DNA of 64,000 nucleotides from Rhodoglobus vestalii (GTDB lineage Bacteria; Actinomycetota; Actinomycetes; Actinomycetales; Microbacteriaceae), in contig NZ_VFRA01000001.1 in assembly GCF_006788895.1 (NCBI RefSeq), forward strand, positions 2,294,001-2,358,000, read 5' to 3'. The translations under genes were made by a program, and so were the position numbers. Below the pieces are notes generated by a model. That model was not told where the DNA came from, made no database searches, and saw only the letters and a list, made by a program, of their open reading frames with translations. This document shows positions 1 through 7,704 of this stretch, one piece after another. The first letter of the stretch is position 1. Each line of letters opens with the position of its first letter.

Positions 1-208
1 CTTCAAGCTCAACGTTTCCCGATGTTGGGGCATCAAGGAGCGCGAGAATGTGCATCAGGGTTGATTTGCCCGACCCGCTCTTGCCGATGATGGCGATGCT
101 TTCGCCCTCAAAGATGTCGAAACTCACCCCCTTGAGTGCATCGAATCGGTTCGGGCCTCGGCCGTAAGACTTGTGTACATCCGTGACTCGGATGATCGGG
201 GTATCCAT
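1..208 (-). CDS. ABC transporter ATP-binding protein, N-terminal part (runs off window start)
   Basis: The reverse strand from 208 reads an open frame starting MDTPIIRVTDVHKSYG, then a Walker A motif GKSGSGKST and LMHILALLD. This is the start of a LolD/MacB-type ATPase, which powers export by an FtsX-like permease or lipoprotein-release system at the inner face of the membrane. Only about 69 residues are in the window, so signature and Walker B motifs are not visible and the partner permease lies outside. The family call rests on Walker A and the LMHILALLD stretch typical of the LolD/MacB group. The substrate cannot be inferred. Confidence 0.85.
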   Translation of the reverse strand, partial: MDTPIIRVTDVHKSYGRGPNRFDALKGVSFDIFEGESIAIIGKSGSGKSTLMHILALLDAPTSGNVELE

Positions 209-308
209 ACCATCAAGTATCGCGCTCTGACGCGGCAACGGAATCAGCTCAGGGGAGACACCTGCCTACTGCGAGCGGTGTACGTTTCTGGCCGACCGGC
301 CGCTGCTG

Positions 309-731
309 CTACTCTCCACTTGCGCTGCGGTGTCGCACCGTCTCAAAATCACTACCGGATCGACCCTGCATTCGGCGGTGGATGGAGCCCGCCATCCGGG
401 TTGCTTGTCTTTTGGCTAGATCTGCCGTTTCGCCGATGAAATGTGAATCAATCGTTGCGATCCACAGCGCCAGCCAACGGTCAAAGTGATCGCGAGTGAG
501 AGGGTGACGCTTGTGAAGCGCATAGTGGATCTGGAGCGCGTTGCGATGGTAGAGATTCGCATTGAAGAGAACGGTTTCCCAAAAGTCGCACATGATCGGC
601 AAATGATGGTCGAGGTCCATCTTGGCGACCTGGGTGAAGATGGGCCCGATTAGTGGATCAGAAAATGCCTCCGTGTAGAACTCTCTCACGAGTGTCTCAA
701 TGTCATCCCTGTTGGCCAAATCATGGCGCAT
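309..731 (-). CDS. truncated haemoglobin, group III-like
   Basis: This 140-residue protein has the short 2-on-2 globin layout. A Tyr in REFYTEAF is the likely distal B10 residue, PLIGPIF sits at the start of the CD/E region, a His in ALHKRHPLT is the likely proximal haem ligand, and FDRWLALW gives the conserved G8 Trp. Group III truncated globins bind O2, NO or peroxide in the cytoplasm; the physiological substrate is not evident. The start at 731 is supported by a -10 box TAGGGT ending 6 nt upstream, so the mRNA is probably leaderless. It is transcribed alone, behind an unrelated small membrane gene on the same strand. Confidence 0.85.
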   Translation of the reverse strand: MRHDLANRDDIETLVREFYTEAFSDPLIGPIFTQVAKMDLDHHLPIMCDFWETVLFNANLYHRNALQIHYALHKRHPLTRDHFDRWLALWIATIDSHFIGETADLAKRQATRMAGSIHRRMQGRSGSDFETVRHRSASGE

Positions 732-737
732 GCTGAC

Positions 738-743
738 ACCCTA
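738..743 (-). promoter_or_regulatory. -10 box of the truncated haemoglobin gene (leaderless)
   Basis: TAGGGT on the reverse strand is followed by 6 nt and then the ATG at 731, placing transcription start at or next to the start codon. Confidence 0.6.
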
Positions 744-769
744 CCCAGATAAACAAGAAAGTAGTCCCG

Positions 770-1066
770 CTAAAGCTTCAGCTTGGCTTTACGTTTTTGC
801 TCTGCGGCCCGTTCGAGGCGCTCAACGCGCAGGAGATCGACGAGCAGTGCAGCAATAGGGATGACCGAGGCGATGCCCAGCCACTCTTGGGTGGCACCGG
901 TGGTGACGTAGATCACGTTTAATGCCACAGCCCAAACGACTCCGCCGATGAGCCACAGCAGTCGCCACCATGGTGTCGTGAGCTGGCGGATGCGGTTCTT
1001 TACCGCCGACGGCGGTGTGGATGGCGTCGCTGGTTCGGTTTCTGCCGCGGGCGTGGTTTCGTCCAT
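770..1066 (-). CDS. small membrane protein, unknown function
   Basis: The 98-residue product has a Pro/Thr/Glu-rich hydrophilic N-terminus (about 1-28), two predicted membrane spans (about residues 34-55 and 62-78) and a basic C-terminal tail ending KRKAKLKL, so both ends are probably cytoplasmic. I do not recognise a named family; similar two-span proteins are common in actinobacteria. The start at 1066 is supported by a TAGAGT -10 box ending 6 nt upstream, the leaderless pattern repeated through this window. It lies between the haemoglobin gene and amt, divergent from amt. Confidence 0.65.
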   Translation of the reverse strand: MDETTPAAETEPATPSTPPSAVKNRIRQLTTPWWRLLWLIGGVVWAVALNVIYVTTGATQEWLGIASVIPIAALLVDLLRVERLERAAEQKRKAKLKL

Positions 1067-1072
1067 GCGCCA

Positions 1073-1078
1073 ACTCTA
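1073..1078 (-). promoter_or_regulatory. -10 box of small membrane protein gene (leaderless)
   Basis: TAGAGT on the reverse strand ends 6 nt before the ATG at 1066. Confidence 0.55.
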
Positions 1079-1303
1079 CGGGCACCAGACAGGTGATTAA
1101 CCGCATACCTGTGGCTGCCCGAAACCTACTGGTAACACCCGTAGGGCACGTTTTACGCGCCCGAAACATAACTGTGCGCCTCACGAAACGCTGAGACGGG
1201 ATGCTGTGTCGTGCGGGTTGGTGGGAGTGGAATAATCCGGCACTCACTGAAATCCGCCACAGCACTAGGTGTGCACCAGGCGCACAAAGCGAAAGAGGTC
1301 GAG

Positions 1304-2521
1304 ATGGACACAGTGGTTTGGGTACTCATGAGCACCGCAATGGTTCTGCTTATGACCCCCGGTTTGGCGTTCTTTTACGGTGGACTCGTCAAAGAGAAGT
1401 CAGTGGTCAGCATGATGATGATGAGCTTCGGAGCGCTCGGCCTTGTTGCCGTTCTCTGGATCCTCATTGGCGCGAACATGAGCTCGATCGACGGTTCAGT
1501 CTGGTCATTCTCCGGCAACCCGTTCAGTAACTTCGGTCAGGAGGGCGTTGCAGGCTCCGACCTTTTGGTTGTTGCCTTCGGCGGAACCTTCGCGATCATC
1601 ACTACAGCACTAATCTCGGGTGCAATCGCAGATCGCGCTCGCTTCGGACCCTGGATGATCTTCACCGGCATCTGGGCAACGCTCGTATACTTTCCGGTCG
1701 CCGCCTGGGTCTGGGGCGGTGGATGGATCCAGAATCTTGGTGAGATCTTAGGTGGACTTCCCGAAGTGATTGACTACGCCGGTGGTACCGCAGTTCACAT
1801 TAACGCGGGTGCGGCTGCTCTCGGTCTCGCGCTGGTTCTTGGCAAGCGGGTTGGCTTCAACAAGAACATTACCCAGCCACACAACGTTCCGCTGGTTTTG
1901 ATCGGTGCAGCACTGCTCTGGTTCGGCTGGTTTGGTTTCAACGCTGGAGCCGCGAGCGACCCCGATGAGGCCGGCCTGATCGTGTTCAACACTCTCGCCG
2001 CACCTGCCGCAGCAATCCTCGGTTGGATCATCGTTGAGAAGCTTCGCACCGGAAAAGCCACTGCAGTGGGCGCCGTGTCGGGTGTTGTTGCTGGACTCGT
2101 TGCCATCACCCCAGCATGTGCAAACCTGACGCCAGGGTGGGCTCTGCTGCTCGGTCTGATCGCCGGTGCTGTGTGTGCTCTGGCAATCGAGCTCAAGTTC
2201 AACCTGGGCTTCGATGACTCGCTCGATGTTGTGGGCCTCCACCTCGTCGCTGGCATCATCGGTACGCTCTACCTCGGCTTCTTCGCGACCGGCACCGGCC
2301 TGTTCGTCGGTGGAGATGCGGGCCAGTTGGCAGTTCAGACGATCAGTGTTCTCGCGGTAGCAACCTTCTCTTTCGCGATGTCGTGGTTAATCGGAACCGC
2401 CATTCAGAAGACCATCGGATTCCGCGTTACTTCTGACGAAGAAATCGCCGGTATCGATCTCGCCGTCCACGGTGAGTCGGGCTATGCAATGCAGGCGCGG
2501 GGAACCGTACCGGCTGAGTAG
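1304..2521 (+). CDS. amt: ammonium transporter Amt
   Basis: This 405-residue polytopic protein of the Amt/Mep/Rh family conducts ammonium across the cytoplasmic membrane. It shows GLAFFYGG near the N-terminus, the FGGTFAIITTALISG region with gate residues, and the pore histidine pair in GGTAVHINAG and VVGLHLVAG. About 11 membrane spans are expected. The reading frame stays open back to 1211, but the start at 1304 is chosen because the family begins right before the first span and GAGG-like purines precede it. Neither glnK nor glnD follows; the gene ends in a strong terminator, so it is monocistronic here. Upstream GlnR/AmtR sites were not identified. Confidence 0.95.
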   Translation: MDTVVWVLMSTAMVLLMTPGLAFFYGGLVKEKSVVSMMMMSFGALGLVAVLWILIGANMSSIDGSVWSFSGNPFSNFGQEGVAGSDLLVVAFGGTFAIITTALISGAIADRARFGPWMIFTGIWATLVYFPVAAWVWGGGWIQNLGEILGGLPEVIDYAGGTAVHINAGAAALGLALVLGKRVGFNKNITQPHNVPLVLIGAALLWFGWFGFNAGAASDPDEAGLIVFNTLAAPAAAILGWIIVEKLRTGKATAVGAVSGVVAGLVAITPACANLTPGWALLLGLIAGAVCALAIELKFNLGFDDSLDVVGLHLVAGIIGTLYLGFFATGTGLFVGGDAGQLAVQTISVLAVATFSFAMSWLIGTAIQKTIGFRVTSDEEIAGIDLAVHGESGYAMQARGTVPAE

Positions 2522-2536
2522 AGCCCACAACCTCGG

Positions 2537-2574
2537 GAGGGGCACAACTGTTATCGCGGTTGTGTTCCTCTTTT
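2537..2574 (+). terminator. Rho-independent terminator of amt
   Basis: Arms 2537-2548 and 2559-2570 pair over 12 bp (two G-U pairs) around a 10-nt loop and are followed by TTTT at 2571-2574, 15 bp after the amt stop codon. Confidence 0.85.
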
Positions 2575-2623
2575 GGCGTGCGGCTACGGCGTTTCGCGCG
2601 AGTGTACGGAGTGTGGTGTGATG

Positions 2624-3265
2624 CTACGGCTGCAGCCGCATCCGCTCCCATTCACCTGACGCCGCGCGCATAAACCGCACCCGGTCGTGCAGGCGTGAGC
2701 TGCGGCCCTGCCAAAACTCAATTGTGTGTGGCTCAACAACGAAGCCGCCCCAGTCATCTGGGCGCGGCACGTCACGTCCGTCGAACTCGTGCTCAAGTTC
2801 AGTTACGCGCTGTTCGAGCAGAGCCCGGGATGCGATGGGCTGCGATTGTTCGCTGGCGTGCGCCGCGATCTGACTGCCTCGCGGTCGCGTGGCGAAGTAC
2901 TGGTCAGACAGGGCTGCGGCAACGGGCTGAGCGCTACCCCGCACGAGCACTTGCCGGTGGATTGAATACCAGGGGAACACCAGCGCCGCCGCGGGGTTCG
3001 CGATCAGCGCCCGACCTTTGATTGAGCTGTAGTTCGTGAAGAACTCGAATCCGGTCTCATCGATGGCGCGTAACAGTACGGTGCGGCTGCTGGGGGAGCC
3101 GTCGACATCCACTGTGGATAGCACCATTGCGTTGGGCTCGTAGACGGAAGCGTCGCTGGCGTTTGCCAGCCACAGCCGGAACTGTGCGATTGGATCATCG
3201 AGCACGTCAGAGTCGCCCAGCGGCAGTTGGCCGTAGTCGGTGTGTTGGCTCAGTGGGTCTGACAC
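2624..3265 (-). CDS. pdxH: pyridoxamine/pyridoxine 5'-phosphate oxidase
   Basis: The 213-residue product matches the length and motifs of PdxH, the FMN enzyme that oxidises pyridoxine or pyridoxamine 5'-phosphate to PLP in the cytoplasm. Visible are the FMN-binding SSRTVLLRAID, FFTNYSSIKG, the VLVRGSAQPV strand and the conserved C-terminal EFWQGRSSRLHDR substrate segment. The GTG start at 3265 has AGAGG 7-8 nt upstream. It is the only vitamin B6 gene in the window and stands between amt (convergent) and nhaA1 (same strand upstream, separated by a hairpin), so it is probably transcribed alone. Confidence 0.95.
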   Translation of the reverse strand: MSDPLSQHTDYGQLPLGDSDVLDDPIAQFRLWLANASDASVYEPNAMVLSTVDVDGSPSSRTVLLRAIDETGFEFFTNYSSIKGRALIANPAAALVFPWYSIHRQVLVRGSAQPVAAALSDQYFATRPRGSQIAAHASEQSQPIASRALLEQRVTELEHEFDGRDVPRPDDWGGFVVEPHTIEFWQGRSSRLHDRVRFMRAASGEWERMRLQP

Positions 3266-3276
3266 AGGGTGTCCTC

Positions 3277-3312
3277 TCGCGGGTTCGGTGGGTTTCGCGG
3301 GTTCGGCGGGGT
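3277..3312. repeat. 18-bp tandem direct repeat (two copies)
   Basis: Two copies of an 18-bp unit beginning TCGCGGGTTCGG lie at 3277-3294 and 3295-3312, between the pdxH start and the nhaA1 stop. The second copy runs into the terminator hairpin with a run of nine C. Confidence 0.6.
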
Positions 3313-3328
3313 TGCCCCCCCCCGAACC
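3300..3328 (-). terminator. GC-rich hairpin after nhaA1
   Basis: GGTTCGG at 3300-3306 pairs with CCGAACC at 3322-3328, and the inner GGGG and C-run extend the stem. It sits 5 bp past the nhaA1 stop codon (reverse strand). There is no T tract, so it is a terminator by position only. Confidence 0.5.
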
Positions 3329-3332
3329 ACTT

Positions 3333-4592
3333 CTAGTTTTCGTCGTCGATCAGTGCCGTGTCTTTATCGGGGATGCCGTCTTGGTTCATGTCCGCGTTGC
3401 GGGCCCGGCGTGAATCCCAGCGGAGGCTGATCGCCGCGAGGATCGCTGCGAGGGCGGTGCCGATGAGGATGCCGATCTTGGCCCCGGTGGTATGCACACT
3501 GTCGGGGAACGAGAGCTCTGAGATGAGGAGGGAGACGGTGAAGCCTATCCCGGTGAGGAAACCAATGGGCAAAAGGTCACGAATTCCGATTGCGTCAGCG
3601 AGACGGAACTTGGTCACCTTGGTGATCAGAGCGGTCGTGCCGAGCACGCCGATGATCTTTCCGAGTACCAAACCGACGACGATCGCTGGCACGACGGGCT
3701 GAACCAGAACAGCTCCGATGTTGTCGTCGCCGCCCAGCGAGACGCCTGCGGCGAGGAACGCAAAGATCGGCAGCGCGATGCCAGAGGAGGTGGGGCGAAC
3801 TGCATCGTCGAAGACGTGGGTGCGAACCTCTTTTTCTCCGTGAACGAGTTTGGCCGGAACCGTGAATCCGAGCATCACACCCGCGATAGTGGCGTGCACT
3901 CCCGAGTCATGCATGAAGGCCCAGGCGACCAGCGCTAGGGGAATCAGGAGCCACCAGTAGGGCTTGCGTGAGCGAACAACAACACCAAACAGGGCAATCG
4001 CGATGAGTGAGAAGAGAAGTGACATCAGATCAATGCTGTCGGTATTGAAAAGGGCGATGATGGTCGCAAGAAGGTCGTCGACGACGGCCATGGTGAGGAG
4101 GAAGGTGCGTAGTGCGCGTGGCAGTCCGCGGCCGAAGATCGCGAGGACTGCCAGAGCAAATGCGATGTCGGTTGCCACCGGAATTGCCCACCCGTGCAAT
4201 GCTGACGAGTCGCCAAGTGTGAGCACAATGATCACGAAGAGTAGCGCGGGGAAGAGCATCCCGCCGATCGCAGCGAAAACGGGAACGGCGGCTCCGCGTG
4301 GCTTGCGCAGGCTGCCGGCAACCAGTTCGTGCTTGAGTTCAACACCTACGACGAAGAAGAAGATCGCCAGTAGGCCGTCAGCAGCCCACGTGGCCAGCGG
4401 AAGATCGAGGTGCAGGGCCTCAGGGCCTACGACTGTTTCAGCGAGAGCTGCATAACCTTCACGCCAGGGCGAGTTTGCCCAGATGAGAGCGAGCACTGCG
4501 GCAAGCATGAGCAGGACGCCGCTGGTGGTCTCCATGACGACCCACCGGCGAAGTCGCTTACGGGAGCCCGGTTCCTTAGTGGATATTGTCAC
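3333..4592 (-). CDS. nhaA: Na+/H+ antiporter NhaA, copy 1
   Basis: This 419-residue NhaA exchanges internal Na+ (or Li+) for external H+ at the cytoplasmic membrane. TDIAFALAVLAIFG carries the TM4 Asp and AVVDDLLAT the paired Asp residues of the ion site. About 12 spans are predicted, followed by a short hydrophilic tail. The tail holds DMNQDGIPD (about residues 401-409), an EF-hand/thrombospondin-3-like Ca2+ loop unusual for NhaA. The start is a GTG at 4592 with only a weak GGAA upstream; a TAGAAT -10 at 4671-4676 gives a leader of about 70 nt. A paralogue (nhaA2) lies 730 bp away on the same strand with the HesB-like gene between them. Confidence 0.95.
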   Translation of the reverse strand: MTISTKEPGSRKRLRRWVVMETTSGVLLMLAAVLALIWANSPWREGYAALAETVVGPEALHLDLPLATWAADGLLAIFFFVVGVELKHELVAGSLRKPRGAAVPVFAAIGGMLFPALLFVIIVLTLGDSSALHGWAIPVATDIAFALAVLAIFGRGLPRALRTFLLTMAVVDDLLATIIALFNTDSIDLMSLLFSLIAIALFGVVVRSRKPYWWLLIPLALVAWAFMHDSGVHATIAGVMLGFTVPAKLVHGEKEVRTHVFDDAVRPTSSGIALPIFAFLAAGVSLGGDDNIGAVLVQPVVPAIVVGLVLGKIIGVLGTTALITKVTKFRLADAIGIRDLLPIGFLTGIGFTVSLLISELSFPDSVHTTGAKIGILIGTALAAILAAISLRWDSRRARNADMNQDGIPDKDTALIDDEN

Positions 4593-4670
4593 TGAATTCC
4601 AGACATTGAGTTTCGTCAGTGGGGGTCACCGACGCAATCGCCGACTAGACTTCCCGGCACTCCCCTCACA

Positions 4671-4676
4671 ATTCTA
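4671..4676 (-). promoter_or_regulatory. putative -10 box of nhaA1 promoter
   Basis: TAGAAT on the reverse strand. The sequence from about 4641 to 4679 (including GGGAAGTCT on the reverse strand) recurs in similar form at 19914-19953, which suggests the two nhaA genes shared promoter ancestry. Confidence 0.5.
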
Positions 4677-4831
4677 CCGTGTGGTAGTTGGGCAATGGCA
4701 CGAATACGCACCCTGACTGCTGGCTCCACTGCGCATGAGAGTTGTCTCACAATCCCCGCTAACGGTTGATGCGAGCCGCTGAGTACGGAATCGTGGGGTG
4801 TTCAATTCGCTGAACTTGGAAGGACGAACAT

Positions 4832-5113
4832 ATGCTCACCCTCACCGAAACAGCCACCACGGTCGTTAAGACGATTGTTGATCAAGATCCCAACACTGAA
4901 GCGTCGGGTCTCCGCATCAACGGAGAGCCTGGTGCCCCCAACCTCACCGTTGCCGTTGTTGCAGAGCCAGAGGCTGGCGACTCCGTAATTGAGGCCGAAG
5001 GCGCTCGCGTTTTTCTTGAAGAGAACGCAGCGATCGCCCTCAGCGACAAGACTCTCGATGCACAGGTCGGCGAGAATGGCGCAGTGAACTTCGCCGTACT
5101 CGACAAGACCTAG
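4832..5113 (+). CDS. HesB/IscA-fold small protein lacking cysteines
   Basis: The 93-residue product has the A-type Fe-S carrier fold pattern: TETATTVVKTIV helix, GLRINGE strand, then DSVIEAEGARVFLEENAA and a C-terminal GAVNFAVL strand. Canonical IscA/HesB proteins bind Fe-S through three Cys; this protein has none, so it cannot act as a classical A-type carrier. Short cysteine-free HesB-like proteins occur in actinobacteria with unknown role. An AAGGA purine stretch precedes the ATG. It lies between the two nhaA genes on the opposite strand and ends before a large inverted repeat. Confidence 0.75.
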   Translation: MLTLTETATTVVKTIVDQDPNTEASGLRINGEPGAPNLTVAVVAEPEAGDSVIEAEGARVFLEENAAIALSDKTLDAQVGENGAVNFAVLDKT

Positions 5114-5178
5114 TCAGGCATAACCCAATTGGTTAGACGGGCTCGTCGGCGCACGGTCGGCCGAGTTCTTTGACTAGT

Positions 5179-5230
5179 AGCGGGCGAGAGCGTCAGCATT
5201 TCGAGCATGAGCTGACGCTCTGCCTGCGCT
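5179..5230. terminator. long inverted repeat between convergent hesB-like gene and nhaA2
   Basis: A perfect 10-bp inverted pair GAGCGTCAGC (5188-5197) and GCTGACGCTC (5211-5220) is extended by further pairing (AGCG at 5179, CGCT at 5227). It probably terminates both convergent transcripts, though no T tract follows. A separate 12-bp palindrome GCGCTCGAGCGC is at 5283-5294. Confidence 0.55.
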
Positions 5231-5320
5231 ACCCGCGTGCGTGTACTCGCGCTAGCACCGCCCGCCCGCGATCACCCAGCGTGCGCTCGAGCGCATCTTC
5301 GGGCCACGAGGCTAGGGCGC

Positions 5321-6679
5321 TCAGTTCTTCGTTTGTTCGCGGTTTTGGTAGATGTCGGGCACTCCGTCGCCGTCCGCATCGACGGAGTCGCGTTCGCTGA
5401 TCTTGCGGTACTGTCGGTTTCTGGCGGTGAGCACTACCGCGGCGAGTGCTGCCGCGAGTACCGAAGCGGTAAGGACCGCGACTTTGGCGTGGTCATGTGC
5501 GGGGCTCTCTGGAACAAAGGAAAGCTCCGCAATGAGCAGCGACACGGTGAAGCCGATGCCGGCCAGGAGTCCAACCCCCGCAAGGTCAACCCATTTCAGG
5601 GAAGGATCGAGGCGCACATGCGCGATCCGGGTAACCAACCACGTTGCCGCTGTAATGCCGATCGGTTTGCCGAGCACTAGAGCGGCGATGATCGCGATCG
5701 TCAGCGGGTCGGTGAGCGCGCCGACGAACCCATCGATACCGCCGATTGCGACGCCGGCGGAGAAGAAAGCGAACACCGGTACGGCGAAGCCCGCAGAGAG
5801 CGGCCGGAAGCGGTGCTCAAACTGCTCAGCGAGACCCGGCCCGGCACTCGACCCGCGATCGCGGTGCAGAACTGGAACTGTGAAGGCGAGCAGCACACCG
5901 GCGATTGTCGCGTGAATGCCCGAGGCGTGCATAAACCCCCACGCGACCGCCCCGATCGGCAGCAGGATCAGCCAGGCCGCCCCGGGTTTAATCCCGAAGA
6001 AGCCTCGGTAACGCTGGGCGATGAGACCGTAGATGCCAATCGTCAGCAACGCGAAAGCAAGTGGCACAGGGTCGATGGCGTCCGTGTAGAACATCGCGAT
6101 GATGCCGATCGCGAGGAGGTCATCGACGACCGCGAGCGTAAGCAGAAAGATGCGCAGTGAGGAGGGCAGGTGTGAACCGATCAGCGCGAGCACGGCCACC
6201 GCGAACGCGATGTCGGTTGCGGTCGGGATCGCCCATCCGTTCCTCAACTCCGGGTTCTGCGAGACGATCGCCAGATAGATCAGCGCCGGAACAGCTAAAC
6301 CACCGACAGCGGCGGCGATGGGGACGATCGCAGTGCTGAAGCGGCGAAGATCACCGGCAACAAGCTCGCGCTTGAGTTCGAGGCCGACGAGGAAGAAGAC
6401 GATCGCCAGCAATCCATCCGCAGCCCACGCACCTAGGCTCAGGTTCAGATGCCACGGCTCGTAGCCGATTCGGAAGTCGCGCAACGCGAAGTAGGTTTCC
6501 GACCAGGGTGAGTTCGCCCATACCAACCCGACCGCGGCCATCGCGACAAGAAGTGCACCGCCAACGGTCTCCTTGCGCAGAACCGAGCCGATTCGAAGGG
6601 CCTCGGCGTAGCTCCCCGGGGCAGGAAACAGCCCTACTACTCTGCGGAGTCGTGGCGGTTTCGGCGCGGGCTGGGTCAT
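5321..6679 (-). CDS. nhaA: Na+/H+ antiporter NhaA, copy 2 (promoter displaced by IS)
   Basis: This 452-residue NhaA paralogue keeps [14 protein letters not shown] and AVVDDLLAI with the ion-site Asp residues, and has a longer cytoplasmic N-terminus (about 40 residues before the first span) than copy 1. Its C-terminus also carries a Ca2+-loop-like motif, DADGDGVPD (about residues 434-442), inside a hydrophilic tail. The ATG at 6679 has AGGAG at 6687-6691 with 7-nt spacing. The first base of that RBS lies in the CTAG that borders an IS5-type element, so everything upstream of the RBS is now IS sequence. Sequence like the nhaA1 promoter is found 13.2 kb away at 19914-19953, probably its original upstream region. 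Confidence 0.95.
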   Translation of the reverse strand: MTQPAPKPPRLRRVVGLFPAPGSYAEALRIGSVLRKETVGGALLVAMAAVGLVWANSPWSETYFALRDFRIGYEPWHLNLSLGAWAADGLLAIVFFLVGLELKRELVAGDLRRFSTAIVPIAAAVGGLAVPALIYLAIVSQNPELRNGWAIPTATDIAFAVAVLALIGSHLPSSLRIFLLTLAVVDDLLAIGIIAMFYTDAIDPVPLAFALLTIGIYGLIAQRYRGFFGIKPGAAWLILLPIGAVAWGFMHASGIHATIAGVLLAFTVPVLHRDRGSSAGPGLAEQFEHRFRPLSAGFAVPVFAFFSAGVAIGGIDGFVGALTDPLTIAIIAALVLGKPIGITAATWLVTRIAHVRLDPSLKWVDLAGVGLLAGIGFTVSLLIAELSFVPESPAHDHAKVAVLTASVLAAALAAVVLTARNRQYRKISERDSVDADGDGVPDIYQNREQTKN

Positions 6680-6689
6680 TGATGGGCTC

Positions 6690-7310
6690 CTAGGGCGTGT
6701 CTCCTAATGCCTTAGCCCAGATGATTATGGCCCGGAGGACAACCCCGCCGCGGTAGGTGAGGGCGAGTTTGTCGTAGCGGGTGGCGATGCCACGCCACTG
6801 CTTGAAGACCTCGAAACACCGCTCAATGACGTTGCGGCGTTTGTAGGACACCTTGTCAAAAGTGGGAGGGCGACCTCCGGCTTGGCCACGTCGTTTCCGA
6901 TTGGCGACTTGGTCCGATCGTTCCGGGATCACGGCATGAATGCCACGATCCCGGAGCATTTTCCGATTAGCTTTGGACGAATACGCTTTGTCACCCATCG
7001 CTCGATCCGGCGTCGTGCGAGGCCGACCCCCGCCGAGCCGAGGCACTCGCAGGCTCCCCAAGACTTCGGGGAACATCGGTGAGTCACCGCCCTGCCCCGG
7101 TCCCAGCAGAATCACCAACGGTCGAAGATTCGCGTCACACAACGCGTGAATCTTCGTCGTCAATCCGCCGCGTGACCGGCCAATTGCGTGGTCAGCAGGC
7201 TCAGTGAGCAGATTCGTGTAGTTCTGAAGTTCCCCCTGTGGTGCGCGGAAGATTGGTGCCGTGCTGGTGGGCGCGGTTGACCGTGGAGTCCACGGACACC
7301 TCCCAATCAA
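6690..7310 (-). CDS. IS5-type transposase, C-terminal frame (orfB)
   Basis: This frame holds most of the catalytic domain. It reads [15 protein letters not shown], then [22 protein letters not shown] (second catalytic Asp) and [14 protein letters not shown] (catalytic Glu). Codons upstream of about 7222 translate to non-family sequence, so the real protein is made by fusion with the upstream frame rather than from an independent start. The two frames differ by +1 (or -2). The stop codon TAG lies in the terminal CTAG. The product acts on the IS ends by cut-and-paste DDE chemistry. Confidence 0.8.
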   Translation of the reverse strand: MIGRCPWTPRSTAPTSTAPIFRAPQGELQNYTNLLTEPADHAIGRSRGGLTTKIHALCDANLRPLVILLGPGQGGDSPMFPEVLGSLRVPRLGGGRPRTTPDRAMGDKAYSSKANRKMLRDRGIHAVIPERSDQVANRKRRGQAGGRPPTFDKVSYKRRNVIERCFEVFKQWRGIATRYDKLALTYRGGVVLRAIIIWAKALGDTP

Positions 7311-7587
7311 TCAACCCAGCAGCGTCAGCCTGCGAAAGCAGCCGGGTCATAATGGCGTCCCACGTACCGTCGCCACTGAAACGCCGGTGACGTTTCCAGA
7401 CGGTCTGCCACGGACCAAAAGATTCCGGCAAATCCCGCCAGGGAATCCCCGCCCGATACCGATAAATGATGCCTTCCAGAATGCGGCGGTGGTCTTGGAA
7501 CGGACGACCCGGGCAATTCTTCGAGGACGGCATCAACGGCTCAAGGCGAGCCCACTCACTGTCAGACAACACGGCAGCACGAGACAT
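7201..7587 (-). CDS. IS5-type transposase, N-terminal frame (orfA)
   Basis: The 128-residue frame starts MSRAAVLSDSEWARLEPLMP, a typical DUF4096-like N-terminal domain of IS5-family transposases, continues PGRPFQDHRRILEGIIYRYR and GIPWRDLPE, and ends after the first catalytic Asp region [13 protein letters not shown]. It stops at 7201, while the continuation [13 protein letters not shown] is in the +1 frame. I see a GGGGG run near 7231-7236 but no classical -1 heptamer, so the break may be either programmed shifting or a true mutation. The complete inverted ends argue that the element may still be functional. Confidence 0.8.
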   Translation of the reverse strand: MSRAAVLSDSEWARLEPLMPSSKNCPGRPFQDHRRILEGIIYRYRAGIPWRDLPESFGPWQTVWKRHRRFSGDGTWDAIMTRLLSQADAAGLIDWEVSVDSTVNRAHQHGTNLPRTTGGTSELHESAH

Positions 7588-7653
7588 GGATTAAGTCTGT
7601 CAGACAGGCCCGGCAGCATTAGGAGACACGCCCTAGTTGTCTGACTGTAGAGG

Positions 7654-7685
7654 GACCGCCGAGGTATCCCGGATAATTGGCGGTC
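7654..7685 (-). terminator. possible hairpin at the end of the mrp operon
   Basis: GACCGCC (7654-7660) and GGCGGTC (7679-7685) form a 7-bp inverted repeat about 20 bp after the stop codon of the last operon gene. No T tract is seen. Confidence 0.4.
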
Positions 7686-7704
7686 AGGCGCGACTCGCTT
7701 GCAT

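Larger units (their letters stand above)
6690..7636 (-). mobile_element. IS5-type insertion sequence (IS427-like), complete copy
   Basis: Inverted ends match perfectly over 20 bp (6691-6710 and 7616-7635, GGGCGTGTCTCC core), and CTAG is present at both borders (6690-6693 and 7633-7636), consistent with a CTAG target duplication. It encodes a DDE transposase in two overlapping frames. It lies directly upstream of the nhaA2 ribosome-binding site. A second, truncated, inverted copy ends at 19894. Confidence 0.9.
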
